In this document: piece by piece, positions 53,362-62,479 of the stretch | Layout: each line of letters opens with the position of its first letter | Position numbering within the stretch: position 1 is the stretch's first letter | DNA from: Caulobacter sp. | Lineage (GTDB): Bacteria > Pseudomonadota > Alphaproteobacteria > Caulobacterales > Caulobacteraceae | DNA: 64,000 nt | Direction: 5' to 3' | NCBI GenBank assembly: GCA_016125585.1 | Contig: WGLL01000006.1 | Coordinates: forward strand, 186,001 to 250,000 | Notes under the pieces: model-generated | Databases searched by the model: none | What the model was told of the DNA's origin: nothing | Seen by the model: only the letters and a program-made list of their open reading frames with translations | Program-made: the position numbers and the translations under genes

Positions 53362-54432
53362 TCAGGCCTTTTCAACCTTCGGATACAGCTCGCCACTGGC
53401 GTAGCGGGTCGCCATCTGGGCGGTGCTGAGGGGCTTGATCTTTTCGGCCATGCCCTCGGCCCAGAACTCCTGGAAGCGCTGCTGGCAGACCTTGCGCATG
53501 GCTTCCTTGGCGGGCTTGAGATAGGCGCGGGGGTCGAACTCGCCGGGCTTTTGCGACAGGACGCGGCGGATGGCTCCGGTCATGGCCATGCGGTTATCGG
53601 TGTCGATGTTGATCTTGCGGACGCCGTGCTTGATGCCGCGCTGGATCTCCTCGACCGGCACGCCCCAGGTCTCCGGCATCTCGCCGCCATAGGCGTTGAT
53701 GATCTCCTGCAGGTCCTTGGGCACCGAGGATGAACCGTGCATCACCAGATGGGTGTTGGGCAGGCGGTGGTGGATGTCCTCGATGACGTTCATGGCCAGG
53801 ACATTGCCGTCGGGCTGGCGGCTGAACTTGTAGGCGCCGTGGCTGGTGCCCATGGCGATGGCCAGGGCGTCGACCTGGGTCTTCTTGACGAAGTCCACCG
53901 CCTGATCGGGATCAGTCAGCAGGGAGGCGTGGTCGAGCTTGCCCTCGAAGCCGTGGCCGTCCTCGGCCTCGCCCATGCCGGTTTCCAGGCTGCCCAGCAC
54001 GCCCAGTTCCCCCTCGACCGACACGCCGCAGGCATGGGCCATCTGCACCACCCGGCGGGTGACATCGACGTTGTACTCGTAGGAGGCGGGCGTCTTGGCG
54101 TCTTCTTCGAGGCTGCCGTCCATCATCACGCTGGTGAAGCCATACTGGATGGCGGTGGCGCAGGTGGCGGGGCCGTTGCCGTGGTCCTGGTGCATGCAGA
54201 CGGGGATGTGGGGGTAGAGCTCGACCAGGCCATCGATCAGCTTGGCCAGGATGATGTCGTTGGCGTAGTTCCGCGCGCCGCGGCTGGCCTGGATGATGAC
54301 CGGCGCCTTGACCGCGTCGGCGGCCTCCATGATCGCCAGGCCCTGTTCCATGTTGTTGATGTTGAACGCGGGCAGGCCGTAGTCGTGCTCGGCGGCGTGG
54401 TCGAGAAGTTGCCGGAGAGTGATGCGGGCCAA
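53362..54432 (-). CDS. fba: Fructose-bisphosphate aldolase class II (CbbA subtype)
   Basis: 356 residues from a TTG with AAGGAG upstream. Zinc ligands and active-site motifs are clear: [41 protein letters not shown] [12 protein letters not shown] and [10 protein letters not shown]. It cleaves fructose-1,6-bisphosphate into two triose phosphates. Length and motifs match the CbbA subtype used in both glycolysis and Calvin cycles. Followed at 55872-58621 by pgk and gap upstream on the same strand. Confidence 0.96.
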   Translation of the reverse strand: MARITLRQLLDHAAEHDYGLPAFNINNMEQGLAIMEAADAVKAPVIIQASRGARNYANDIILAKLIDGLVELYPHIPVCMHQDHGNGPATCATAIQYGFTSVMMDGSLEEDAKTPASYEYNVDVTRRVVQMAHACGVSVEGELGVLGSLETGMGEAEDGHGFEGKLDHASLLTDPDQAVDFVKKTQVDALAIAMGTSHGAYKFSRQPDGNVLAMNVIEDIHHRLPNTHLVMHGSSSVPKDLQEIINAYGGEMPETWGVPVEEIQRGIKHGVRKINIDTDNRMAMTGAIRRVLSQKPGEFDPRAYLKPAKEAMRKVCQQRFQEFWAEGMAEKIKPLSTAQMATRYASGELYPKVEKA

Positions 54433-54573
54433 AGGGTGCTCCTTGCGCGGAATGGGTCTGATTTTGTGGGGTTTGTTTAGTCGCAGGCGCGAGCGGAGTC
54501 ACCCCCTGTGGTCACGGGGGCGTGATGAGGGTGACCCGGCGCAAGGACGGTGGAATTAGCGAGATCACGCCCC

Positions 54574-54613
54574 CCTGGGTCCCGGATCGCCCTGCGGGCG
54601 TCCGGGATGACGG
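54574..54613. repeat. Half copy of family B repeat
   Basis: CCTGGGTCCCGGATCGCCCT followed by TCCGGGATGACGG; the preceding GCGAGATCACGC is shared with the copy at 57478-57604. Only the right arm is present. Confidence 0.7.
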
Positions 54614-54623
54614 AGGGGGTTGG

Positions 54624-54998
54624 CTACATCCGGTGCAGGGCGCAGAGCTTGTTGCCGTCCGGGTCGCGGAGGTAGGCGAGGTACATCTTGCCGGTCGCGC
54701 CTTCACGCACGCCGGGCGGGTCCTCGCAGGTCGTGCCGCCCGCCGCGACGCCGGCCGCGTGCCAGGCGTCGGCCTGGGCGGAATCCTTGCAGGCGAAGCC
54801 GATGGTGCCGCCGTTGGGGGCGGTGGCCGGCTCGCCGTTGATCGGCTTGGAGACCGAGAAGACGCCGGTCGGGGTCATGTAGAAGATGCGGTGGCCGTCG
54901 ACATGGGCCGGGGGCACGCCCAGCGTGCCGAGCAGCGCGTCATAGAAGGACTTGGCGCGGTCCAGGTCGTTTGTGCCGATCATGATATGCGAAAACAT
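54624..54998 (-). CDS. VOC family protein (glyoxalase-like)
   Basis: 124 residues from the ATG at 54998 with GGGAGAG upstream. MFSHIMIGTNDLDRAKSFYD is the N-terminal VOC motif, and YLRDPDGNKLCAL the C-terminal metal-Glu/Asp region. Single-domain protein that dimerises in relatives; the substrate cannot be predicted. Lies between fba and a DUF559 gene, bordered by repeats. Confidence 0.85.
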   Translation of the reverse strand: MFSHIMIGTNDLDRAKSFYDALLGTLGVPPAHVDGHRIFYMTPTGVFSVSKPINGEPATAPNGGTIGFACKDSAQADAWHAAGVAAGGTTCEDPPGVREGATGKMYLAYLRDPDGNKLCALHRM

Positions 54999-55123
54999 CG
55001 ATGGTCTCTCCCGGTGCGGCGACGCTTGGATGCGGCGTCCGTTGTCAGGGGAGATGCCGGAAGACGCCTGTTCGGGCAATGGGGACGTTGGGGAAGGGGG
55101 GCGTGCGGATGAGGCCGGCGCGG

Positions 55124-55289
55124 CCCCCTCATCCGGCGCTCCGCGCCACCTTCTCCCGCAAGGGGAGAAGGGACACTCACGGCGGCGGACGCGACGGGGG
55201 TCGGGTGGGGCGCCGGCTAGGTGAAGCCGCCGCCAGATTCCCTTCTCCCCTCGCGGGAGAAGGTGTCGGCGGAGCCGACGGATGAGGGG
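55124..55289. repeat. Inverted pair of family A repeats; right arm inside a gene end
   Basis: Left copy CCCTCATCCGGCGCTCCGCG then CTTCTCCCGCAAGGGGAGAAGG (55124-55170); right copy CTTCTCCCCTCGCGGGAGAAGG then TCGGCGGAGCCGACGGATGAGG (55240-55289). ACTCACGGCGGCG and GCCGCCGCCAGATTC next to the arms are shared with the pair at 60211-60377. The right arm overlaps the DUF559 gene. Confidence 0.88.
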
Positions 55290-55633
55290 GCGGCAGACGA
55301 GTTCACCGCGTCCAAAATGGCGGTCAGGACCAGACCCGGGCTGGCCAGGACGGTGGCGTTGGGAAACCGCAGCACAACGAATCCCTGGCCGCTCAGCCAG
55401 GCGTCGCGTTCAGCGTCCTTCGCCGGGTCATGCAACGGTCCGTCGGCCTCAACGATGATCCGGTGTTCGAGGCAGAGGAAGTCGGCGATGTAGCGGCCGA
55501 GGGGGACCTGACGGCGGAATTTCAGGTGGGCGAGACGGCGATCGCGGAGCAGCTTCCAGAGGATCGTCTCATGGAAGGCGGGGGCCTTGCGCATGGCCCG
55601 GGCGAGGCCGAGGTTGTTGCGGGGCGAGGACAT
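55217..55633 (-). CDS. DUF559 endonuclease-like protein with a repeat-encoded C-terminus
   Basis: 138 residues. The DUF559 (Vsr/PD-D/ExK-like) fold is clear in the first 110: HETILWKLLRDRRLAHLKF, RRQVPLGRYIADFLCLEHR, IIVEADGPLHD, LSGQGFVVLRFPNATVL. Residues of the nuclease core (Asp in YIADF, Glu in VEADG) are present. The last 25 or so residues (PSSVGSADTFSREGRRES) are the translation of a family A repeat, which also supplies the stop region. Role unknown; often scattered singletons in such genomes. Confidence 0.85.
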   Translation of the reverse strand: MSSPRNNLGLARAMRKAPAFHETILWKLLRDRRLAHLKFRRQVPLGRYIADFLCLEHRIIVEADGPLHDPAKDAERDAWLSGQGFVVLRFPNATVLASPGLVLTAILDAVNSSAAPSSVGSADTFSREGRRESGGGFT

Positions 55634-55705
55634 GGGCGGCTCTGGTGTTATGAGAACAAAAGAGCAACATTATGTGGAATGCAAGGTCTTTCTGGCGACG
55701 GCGCG

Positions 55706-55870
55706 GCCCCCTCATCCGTCGGCTACGCCGACACCTTCTCCCGCGGGGGAGAAGGGACTCTGGCGGCGGCTGAGGCGATGGGGATGAAAAGGGGGAGGCG
55801 GAGGTGAAGCCGCCGTGAGGCGTCCTTCTCGCCTCGCGGGAGAAGGTGGCGCGGAGCGCCGGATGAGGGG
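55706..55870. repeat. Inverted pair of family A repeats between the DUF559 gene and pgk
   Basis: Left copy CCCTCATCCGTCGGCTACGCC then CTTCTCCCGCGGGGGAGAAGG-like (55706-55755); right copy CTTCTCGCCTCGCGGGAGAAGG then GCGCGGAGCGCCGGATGAGG (55822-55870). The right copy ends 2 bases before the pgk stop, so it lies at the end of the pgk message. GGCGGCGGCTGAGG and GAAGCCGCCG flank the spacer. Confidence 0.88.
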
Positions 55871-55871
55871 G

Positions 55872-57062
55872 CTAGACCTCCAGCGCCTTCACGCCCGGCA
55901 GTTCCTTGCCTTCCATCCATTCCAGGAAGGCGCCGCCGGCGGTGCTGACGAAGGTCATTTCGGCAGAAACGCCGGCGTGGTTCAGCGCCGAGACCGTGTC
56001 GCCGCCGCCGGCGACAGCGATCAGCTTGCCGGCCGTCGCCAGGGCCGCAGCGTGTTTTGCGGCGGCGACCGTGGCAGCGTCGAAGGGCGGCAGTTCGAAG
56101 ACCCCGAGTGGGCCGTTCCAGATCAGGGTGGCGGAGGCGTCCATGGCGGCCAGCAGGCGCCGGGTGGTCTCGGGGCCGGCGTCGAGGATGCTGTCGGCCT
56201 TGCCGATGGCGTCCAGGCCCTGGACCTTGTGGGGGGCGCCCGCCTTGAACTCGGTGGCGGTGACCACATCGACGGGCAGCAGAAGCTCGCAGCCGGCGGT
56301 CTTGGCCGACTCCATGATCTCGCGCGCCGTCTCGCCCAGATCATGCTCGCAGAGGCTGGCGCCGACATCGACGCCTTGCGCGGCCAGGAAGGTGTTGGCC
56401 ATGCCGCCGCCGATGGCCAGACGGTCCAGTTTCGTGACCAGATTGTTCAGCAGGTCCAGCTTGGTCGAGACCTTCGATCCGCCGACGATGCCCAGCACCG
56501 GACGCTTGGGCGTTCCCAGCGCCGCATCCAGGGCTTCCAGTTCGCGCTGCATGGCCAGGCCGGGATAGGCCGGCAGCCGCTTCGCCACGCCCTCGGTCGA
56601 GGCATGGGCGCGGTGGGCGGCGCTGAAGGCGTCGTTGACATAGAGGTCGCCGAGTTTGGCCAGGTCGGCCGCGAAGGCCGGATCATTCTTCTCCTCACCG
56701 GGATGGAAGCGGATGTTCTCCAGCAGAGCGACGCCGCCCACCTCCATGCCATTGATGACCTTCGCCGCCTCTGGGCCGATGCAGTCGTCAGCGAAGGCCA
56801 CGGGCTGTTCCAGCAGGTCCGACAGCGGGCCGACGACAGGCTTCAGGCTCATCTCCGGGACGCGCTTGCCCTTGGGCCGGTCGAAGTGGGCCAGCAGGAC
56901 GACCTTTGCGCCCTGGGTGCTCAGGAAGTGGATCGTCGGCAGGGCGCTGCGCAGGCGGGTGTCATCGGTGATCACGCCGCCGTCCATGGGGACATTGAAG
57001 TCGACCCGGACCAGAACGCGCTTGCCGGCGAGGTCGGCGGTTTCGAGGGAGCGGAAGGACAT
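55872..57062 (-). CDS. pgk: Phosphoglycerate kinase
   Basis: 396 residues from the ATG at 57062. [20 protein letters not shown] is the substrate-binding start; [45 protein letters not shown] and the nucleotide [13 protein letters not shown] motif follow. It makes ATP from 1,3-bisphosphoglycerate. The order gap, small membrane protein, pgk and then fba is read on the minus strand. The stop is directly at a family A repeat. Confidence 0.97.
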   Translation of the reverse strand: MSFRSLETADLAGKRVLVRVDFNVPMDGGVITDDTRLRSALPTIHFLSTQGAKVVLLAHFDRPKGKRVPEMSLKPVVGPLSDLLEQPVAFADDCIGPEAAKVINGMEVGGVALLENIRFHPGEEKNDPAFAADLAKLGDLYVNDAFSAAHRAHASTEGVAKRLPAYPGLAMQRELEALDAALGTPKRPVLGIVGGSKVSTKLDLLNNLVTKLDRLAIGGGMANTFLAAQGVDVGASLCEHDLGETAREIMESAKTAGCELLLPVDVVTATEFKAGAPHKVQGLDAIGKADSILDAGPETTRRLLAAMDASATLIWNGPLGVFELPPFDAATVAAAKHAAALATAGKLIAVAGGGDTVSALNHAGVSAEMTFVSTAGGAFLEWMEGKELPGVKALEV

Positions 57063-57070
57063 GGTGGGGC

Positions 57071-57400
57071 TCACATCAGGGTAAAGCTGCGCCAGCCGTA
57101 GATGGCGGCGATGAGGAAGAGGGGGATACAGGCCAGCGCCGCCGGACGCCACCGCCGGCCGTTGTCGAAGGCTTTTCGCCAGGCCCAGACCATCAGGACG
57201 GCAACGGCGGCAAGGATGGCGAGGCTGGTCCAAGGCTCGCCGGCGAGGCCGGAGGTCAGGCCAAGACCCTGCTCGCGGTCGAGGCGGATCTGGTCGATGT
57301 GGCGCCAGTAGGTCCATTGCCGGACGGCGGAGGTCCCGGCGATGTGGCCAAGCAGCAGGGAGAGCGCAGCCATGGCGATGCTCGTCGCCCAGGCCTTCAT
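57071..57400 (-). CDS. Small membrane protein of unknown function between gap and pgk
   Basis: 109 residues from the ATG at 57400. Three hydrophobic helices: an N-terminal one ([19 protein letters not shown]), a middle one ([16 protein letters not shown]) and a C-terminal one ([18 protein letters not shown]); the loop has [15 protein letters not shown]. No family recognised. It ends 8 bases before pgk and so is likely co-translated with it; a family B repeat separates it from gap. Confidence 0.65.
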   Translation of the reverse strand: MKAWATSIAMAALSLLLGHIAGTSAVRQWTYWRHIDQIRLDREQGLGLTSGLAGEPWTSLAILAAVAVLMVWAWRKAFDNGRRWRPAALACIPLFLIAAIYGWRSFTLM

Positions 57401-57477
57401 GATCGAACTTCCTCGCCCGTCTTTCCAGCGGGTTCCAGGGCGCGGAAAGGCATGACTCTGTCCGTTCTTACACTTCC

Positions 57478-57604
57478 CGTCATCCCGGCCGCAGCGCGAA
57501 GCGCGGAGCGCCGGGACCCAGAGCCGCGGAAACAGCGGCTGATACAGCGAGATCACGCACCCCTGGGTCCCGGCTCAGCCCTGCGGGCTGTCCGGGATGA
57601 CGGA
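57478..57604. repeat. Family B intergenic repeat between gap and the small membrane gene
   Basis: GTCATCCCGGCCGCAGCGCG and GCGCCGGGACCCAGAG face CCCTGGGTCCCGGCTCAGCC and CTGTCCGGGATGACGG. Near copy of 48018-48147 and of the half copy at 54574. Confidence 0.85.
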
Positions 57605-57613
57605 GGTTTGGGC

Positions 57614-58621
57614 CTACAGGAACTTCGCCATCACCAGGGCGGTGTCGCTCATGCGGGTCGCGAAGCCCCATTCGTTGTCGTACCAGGTCAGGACCCGGGC
57701 CAGCTTGCCGTCGACGACCTGCGTCTGGGGCAGGGCGGCGGTCGAGCTGGCGGCGACGTGGTTGAGGTCGATGGAGACCAGCGGGTCGTTCGTCGTCGCC
57801 AGGACGCCGCTCATGGCGCCGTCGGCGGCGGCCTGCAGGGCCTTGTTGATTTCCTCGACCGTGACCTCGCGGCCGGCCACGACCTTCAGGTCGACGACCG
57901 AGACGTTGGGGGTCGGGACGCGGATCGAGGAGCCGTCCAGCTTGCCCTTCAGTTCCGGCAGCACCAGGCCCAGAGCCTTGGCGGCGCCGGTCGAGGTCGG
58001 GATCATGCTCATGGCGGCGGCGCGGCCGCGGTAGAGATCCTTGTGCATGGTGTCCAGCGTCGGCTGGTCGCCGGTGTAGCTGTGGATGGTGGTCATGTAG
58101 CCGCGCTCGATGCCGAACAGGTCGTTCAGCACCTTGGCCACCGGGGCCAGGGCGTTGGTGGTGCAGCTGCCGTTGGAGACAACGATGTCGTCGGCGGTCA
58201 GGGTGTCGTGGTTGACCTTGTAGACGATGGTCTTGTCGGCGTTGTCGGCCGGGGCCGAGACCAGCACGCGCTTGGCGCCGGCGGCGAGGTGGGCGCTGGC
58301 CTTGTCCTTCGACGCGAAGATGCCCGTGCATTCAAAGGCGATGTCGACGCCCAGATCCTTGTGCGGCAGCTCCTTGGGGTCGCGCAGGGCGGTGACCTTC
58401 ATCTTGCCCATGCCGATGTCGATCCAGTCCTCGCCGGTCGTCACCGTGCCGGGGAAGCGGCCATGGACGCTGTCGTAGCGTAGCAGATGGGCGTTGGTCT
58501 CGACGGGGCCCAGATCGTTGATCGCGACAACCTCGATGTCCTTACGGCCATGTTCGGCGATCGAACGCAGGACGAGACGGCCGATACGGCCAAAACCATT
58601 GATGGCGACTCGAAGGGTCAT
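57614..58621 (-). CDS. gap: Glyceraldehyde-3-phosphate dehydrogenase, type I
   Basis: 335 residues from the ATG at 58621. NAD site INGFGRIGRLVLR; catalytic Cys153 in SNGSCTTNALAP (Gly where most have Ala); the His in TTIHSYTGDQ; and WYDNEWGFATRM near the end. It phosphorylates and oxidises glyceraldehyde-3-phosphate. A leader of more than 140 bases with one repeat precedes it. First of the gap-pgk unit. Confidence 0.97.
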   Translation of the reverse strand: MTLRVAINGFGRIGRLVLRSIAEHGRKDIEVVAINDLGPVETNAHLLRYDSVHGRFPGTVTTGEDWIDIGMGKMKVTALRDPKELPHKDLGVDIAFECTGIFASKDKASAHLAAGAKRVLVSAPADNADKTIVYKVNHDTLTADDIVVSNGSCTTNALAPVAKVLNDLFGIERGYMTTIHSYTGDQPTLDTMHKDLYRGRAAAMSMIPTSTGAAKALGLVLPELKGKLDGSSIRVPTPNVSVVDLKVVAGREVTVEEINKALQAAADGAMSGVLATTNDPLVSIDLNHVAASSTAALPQTQVVDGKLARVLTWYDNEWGFATRMSDTALVMAKFL

Positions 58622-58767
58622 GGGTGGAAGCGCTCCTGCGGTCAAATGTTCATAAAGTTGGCGCGGTTTTGCGTTCAGGCGTCAGGAAGTCAACCCCGGC
58701 GGGGGTCAAAGCCGGTTACGGTCTGTAATACCGGTTCGGTCAGTTGCCGGAGGTGGAGGCGGCGCGG

Positions 58768-58815
58768 CCCCCTCATCCGGCGCTTCGCGCCACCTTCTCC
58801 CGCGAGGGGAGAAGG
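58768..58815 (+). repeat. Single family A repeat before gap
   Basis: CCCCTCATCCGGCGCTTCGCG then CTTCTCCCGCGAGGGGAGAAGG. It lies after the S41 protease gene end and before gap, both on the minus strand. Confidence 0.85.
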
Positions 58816-58825
58816 AAGGCGTTGA

Positions 58826-60112
58826 TCAGTCCCGGCGGTACCTCGCGCCGCCGCCGGTGGAGATGGCGATCTCGAAGGCGATGACCTTGCCGGCGCCGTT
58901 GCGCTCGAAGGCGACGCGGCGGGCCGGATCGCTGTCGTCGAAGAACTGGTCGCCGCCAAGGGAGACCAGCGTCCAGGCGGGTCGGCGGCCGCGCTTGAGC
59001 AACAGCTTCTCCCCGTCCGCCACGATGGCGATGTCGCCGTAGGCGCCGACGTAGTCGCTGACCTTGACGGGCGGGTGGGGCGCCAGGCGAACGCCAATCG
59101 CTTCCATGGCCCAGCGGGTGTCCTGAATCAGCGGGCTGTCCGGATCGGCCGCGAAAATGTCCTGGAGAGCGCGGGCTTCCGCGACCTCCAGGGCCTGGGC
59201 GGCCGGGGCGCCGACGTCCGGCTTCACGCCCTCGCCTTCCCAGTTGCCGCCGGTCAACGGGTTCACGGGCGAGCCGCGCGAGATGAAAATGGCGAAGCCG
59301 TCGCCGATAAAGGCCGGGCCGCCGGGATTGGCCGCCCCGCCGGTGGCCTCGCCGACGATGGTCGCGCGCATGGCGGCCTGCATCGTGTAGGGGAAGGCCT
59401 CGGCGGCGGATCCCGTGCGGGCGCTGACCAGAATATAGACCGGCACATCCAGGCGCGGTTTGGCGAACCAGACGGGGGGCGATTCGTCCTCGGTCCCTTC
59501 GCGGCTGTGGAAGACATTGTAGATCTTTGCGTCTTTCGGCGTGAAGGCGCTGACCAGGTAGCCGACCATGGCCGGCGAGCCGCCGCCGTTGTCGCGCAGG
59601 TCGATGATCAGGGCGTCGGCGTTGGACACCATGGCCAGGGCGGCGTCGGCGGCGGCCTTGGCCGGATCGCCCTCGCCCTGGAAGTCGGCGAAGAACTGCA
59701 TGCGGATGTAGCCGATGCCGCCGGGCAGCATCTCGACGGTGCGAAAGCCGTAGTTGCCGCGCCGCTCGACGGCAGCGCGATCGCCGCGCGGGCCGGGTCC
59801 CGGACCAGGACCTTGCGCAGGACCTCCGGCCGGGGCCGGCGGCCGCCAGGAGACGTTGAAATGCGCGTCCAGCGGGCGCAGGCGGCTGCTGAGGGCGGTG
59901 GCCAGATCGCGCGGATCGGTCAGGGCGTCATACTGGCCGGCGGCGGCCTCCTGGCGCAGGTCGGCGGCGATGGCCTTGCCCTTCGCGGCGTCGAAATAGA
60001 GGTCCTCGATGGCCTTCGCCGCGTGGTCGACCACCGCCCGGGGCGCGACTGTTTGGGCCAGCGCCGCCGAGGGCAGGAGCAGGGCCAGGGCGATGAGGGC
60101 GGCTCGGAACAT
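58826..60112 (-). CDS. Exported S41 family peptidase (C-terminal processing protease-like)
   Basis: 428 residues from the ATG at 60112, which has GGGAGA upstream. Signal peptide MFRAALIALALLLPSAALA, cleaved near residue 19. The S41 core shows GIGYIRMQFF, NADALIIDLRDNGGGSPAMV and the nucleophile region VSARTGSAAEAFPY (Ser in GSAAE), then IVGEATGGAANPG. No PDZ domain is evident, and a Gly/Pro-rich loop (AGGPAQGPGPGPGPRG) stands where it would be, as in the tail-specific-like 'retinol-binding' S41 branch. C-terminal beta-rich domain of unknown role. Confidence 0.88.
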   Translation of the reverse strand: MFRAALIALALLLPSAALAQTVAPRAVVDHAAKAIEDLYFDAAKGKAIAADLRQEAAAGQYDALTDPRDLATALSSRLRPLDAHFNVSWRPPAPAGGPAQGPGPGPGPRGDRAAVERRGNYGFRTVEMLPGGIGYIRMQFFADFQGEGDPAKAAADAALAMVSNADALIIDLRDNGGGSPAMVGYLVSAFTPKDAKIYNVFHSREGTEDESPPVWFAKPRLDVPVYILVSARTGSAAEAFPYTMQAAMRATIVGEATGGAANPGGPAFIGDGFAIFISRGSPVNPLTGGNWEGEGVKPDVGAPAAQALEVAEARALQDIFAADPDSPLIQDTRWAMEAIGVRLAPHPPVKVSDYVGAYGDIAIVADGEKLLLKRGRRPAWTLVSLGGDQFFDDSDPARRVAFERNGAGKVIAFEIAISTGGGARYRRD

Positions 60113-60210
60113 GGCTGGGTCTCCCGTGAGCCGGGCCATCAGACCCTCGCCATGCGGCGGGAACCAGTGAATTCCCTGTAAGGCGGCTCGGGGGTCGTGA
60201 AGGTGGGCGG

Positions 60211-60377
60211 CCCCCTCATCCGTCGGCTTCGCCGCCACCTTCTCCCGCAAGGGGAGAAGGTACACTCACGGCGGCTTTGGCTGCTGGCGCGCCCTCGTCA
60301 TCCTCGTTGTCTCGGCCGCCGACAGATTCCCTTCTCCCCTTGCGGGAGAAGGTGGCGCGAAGCGCCGGATGAGGGGT
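60211..60377. repeat. Inverted pair of family A repeats
   Basis: Left copy CCCCCTCATCCGTCGGCTTCG then CTTCTCCCGCAAGGGGAGAAGG (60211-60260); right copy CTTCTCCCCTTGCGGGAGAAGG then GGCGCGAAGCGCCGGATGAGG (60330-60377). ACTCACGGCGGC and GGCCGCCGACAGATTC lie at the inner edges, as at 55124. The right arm ends 3 bases before the next gene's stop. Confidence 0.88.
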
Positions 60378-60380
60378 CCC

Positions 60381-60998
60381 TCAGGGGCAGGCGTCCGGAC
60401 GGGCGTTGCAGGCGGCGTTGCGCCAGACATCGGTCAGGGCCGGGTCCGGCACGGTGAAGGCGGCGTGGATGAAGCCGGTGGCGTCGTAGAAGCGGACGAT
60501 GAAGGGGCCCTGGTAGTTCAGCCAGTCGCCATAGCCGCCCATGCGATAGGGCAGGAACTCAGGAATGTCTTCGGGCCGGGGCAGGACGATGCTGGTGCTG
60601 ACCGCCAGCGGCGGACCGAGGGCGGTGACCTGGACCTGGCCCTTGCGCCAGCAGCGTTTGGCGTCGCTGCAGCGGTCGATCCAGATCACCGGGCCGTCCG
60701 CCGAGGGAGAGGGACGCTTGTCCGTGCCGCTGTAGTCGCGCAGGCAGCCGCCGGCGCCCGCGTCGGCGGTGATGACGGCGTCCAGATAGACCGGCCGGCC
60801 GTCGTTCTGCTCGGCAAAGGCCATCAGGTCCTGGATCCCGTCGACCTCGGCCCGGGTCTTGTCCCGATCGGTGGGATCGCAGGTCAGGCGCAGGCTGAAG
60901 GCCGGAAGGGGCTGGGGCTCGGCGGCCTGGGCGCAGAGCGGAGCGACGATGGCGAGGCTGAACGCCAGGGCGGCGTGAAGGGCTTTGGTCCAGGACAT
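60381..60998 (-). CDS. Exported protein of unknown function
   Basis: 205 residues from the ATG at 60998. Signal peptide MSWTKALHAALAFSLAIVAPL, cleaved near residue 26 (CAQAAEP). The mature part has four or more Cys that could pair (LTCDPTDRDK, GGCLRDYSG, DRCSDAKRCWRKG, ACNARPDACP) and a hydrophobic FIVRFYDATGFIHAAF strand. No family recognised. It is upstream of the S41 protease on the same strand but separated by a repeat pair. Confidence 0.7.
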   Translation of the reverse strand: MSWTKALHAALAFSLAIVAPLCAQAAEPQPLPAFSLRLTCDPTDRDKTRAEVDGIQDLMAFAEQNDGRPVYLDAVITADAGAGGCLRDYSGTDKRPSPSADGPVIWIDRCSDAKRCWRKGQVQVTALGPPLAVSTSIVLPRPEDIPEFLPYRMGGYGDWLNYQGPFIVRFYDATGFIHAAFTVPDPALTDVWRNAACNARPDACP

Positions 60999-61080
60999 GA
61001 TGCTCTCCACTTTGGCTGGTTTCGCGCGCGATCGGCAAGGGCGGGAGCTCCAGACCCGCACGGCGACGGCGCTGAAGCGC

Positions 61081-61234
61081 TCCCTTCCCCCTCAATGGGG
61101 GAAGGGTTGGGGATGGGGGTGTGTCCGTGTCGCGGCCGGAGGGGCGCGATTGGGCGCCGGCGCCGTGTTCGGTCTTGCTCGATACGCCAGTGGATACACC
61201 CCCACCCAACCCTCCCCCATTGAGGGGGAGGGCT
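61081..61234. repeat. Inverted pair of short repeats (CCCCCTCAATGGGGG type)
   Basis: CCTTCCCCCTCAATGGGGGAAGG plus GTTGGGGATGGGGGTGTGTC faces ACACCCCCACCCAACCCTCC plus CCCATTGAGGGGGAGGG. A third build of the intergenic repeat, found once here. Confidence 0.75.
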
Positions 61235-61282
61235 TTGTTTCGCGGGCTTGAGATCGCGGTTGGCGTCGGCCTGGAGACGAAC

Positions 61283-62479
61283 CTAGTCCCGGGTCACCCG
61301 GACCTTGCCGGCGGCTTCGACGGCGCGGGCGCGGGCCTGATCGGTATCCTCCCCCCGGGCCAGGGCGACGCCCATGCGGCGGCGCTCGAAGGCTTCGGGC
61401 TTGCCGAACAGGCGGATGTCGGCGCCGGGCACGGACAAGGCCTCGGCGACGCCCTCGAAGCCGACGCCGCGCGCCTCCAGCCCGCCGTAGATGACCGCGC
61501 TGGCGCCGGGCCGCTCGAGGGTCACATCGACGGGCAGGCCAAGGATGGCGCGGGCGTGGAGGGCGAATTCGCTGAAGGTCTGGGTGGCCAGGGTGACCAG
61601 GCCGGTGTCGTGGGGGCGCGGACTGACCTCGCTGAACCAGACCTCGTCGCCGCGCACGAACAGCTCGACGCCGAACAGGCCGCGGCCGCCAAGCGCGGCG
61701 GTGACCTTGCCGGCGATGTCGCGGGCCCGGTCGAGGGCGACGGGGCTCATGGCCTGGGGCTGCCAGCTTTCGACATAGTCGCCCTTGACCTGCCGATGGC
61801 CGACCGGGGCGCAGAAATGGGTGTGAATCTCGCCGTCGGCGCCGAGCGCGCGGACGGTGAGCAGGGTGATCTCATAGTCGAAGGCGATGCGGCCCTCGAC
61901 GATGACCAGGGCCTGTTCGACCCGGCCGGCGGCCAGGGCGTAGTCCCAGGCGGCGTCGATGTCGGCGGCGGTCTCGACATAGGACTGGCCCTTGCCGGAA
62001 GAGCTCATCACCGGCTTGACGAAACAGGGGAAGCCGACCGCCTCCGCCCCGGCGCGCAGGGCCTCGCGGCCGTCGGCGAAGGCGTAGGGGCTGGTCGGCA
62101 GACCCAGGTCCTCGGCGGCGAGCCGGCGGATGCCCTCGCGGTTCATCGTCAGCTGGGTCGCCCGGGCGGTGGGGATCACGGTGGCCAGGCCGTCGGCCTC
62201 GATGCGGGCCAGTTCGTCGGTGGCGATGGCCTCGATCTCGGGCACGATCAGATGCGGCCGTTCGGCCTCGACCAGGGCGCGCAAGGCTTTCGCATCGGTC
62301 ATCTGGATGACGTGGCTGCGGTGGGCGACCTGCATGGCCGGGGCGCCCTCATAGCGGTCGACGCCGATCACCTCGACGCCGAGGCGTTGCAGCTCGATGA
62401 CGACTTCCTTGCCGAGCTCGCCGCAGCCGAGCAGCATCACCTTGACGGCGTTGGGCGCGAGGGGCGTACCGAGTTTCAT
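61283..62479 (-). CDS. purT: Formate-dependent phosphoribosylglycinamide formyltransferase
   Basis: 398 residues from the ATG at 62479. [20 protein letters not shown] is the N-terminal nucleotide-fold; ATP-grasp motifs [42 protein letters not shown] are clear, as in PurT and PurK. PurT formylates glycinamide ribotide with formate and ATP, independent of folate. The start overlaps the stop of a lipoprotein gene (ATGA). No purine riboswitch was seen. Confidence 0.95.
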   Translation of the reverse strand: MKLGTPLAPNAVKVMLLGCGELGKEVVIELQRLGVEVIGVDRYEGAPAMQVAHRSHVIQMTDAKALRALVEAERPHLIVPEIEAIATDELARIEADGLATVIPTARATQLTMNREGIRRLAAEDLGLPTSPYAFADGREALRAGAEAVGFPCFVKPVMSSSGKGQSYVETAADIDAAWDYALAAGRVEQALVIVEGRIAFDYEITLLTVRALGADGEIHTHFCAPVGHRQVKGDYVESWQPQAMSPVALDRARDIAGKVTAALGGRGLFGVELFVRGDEVWFSEVSPRPHDTGLVTLATQTFSEFALHARAILGLPVDVTLERPGASAVIYGGLEARGVGFEGVAEALSVPGADIRLFGKPEAFERRRMGVALARGEDTDQARARAVEAAGKVRVTRD

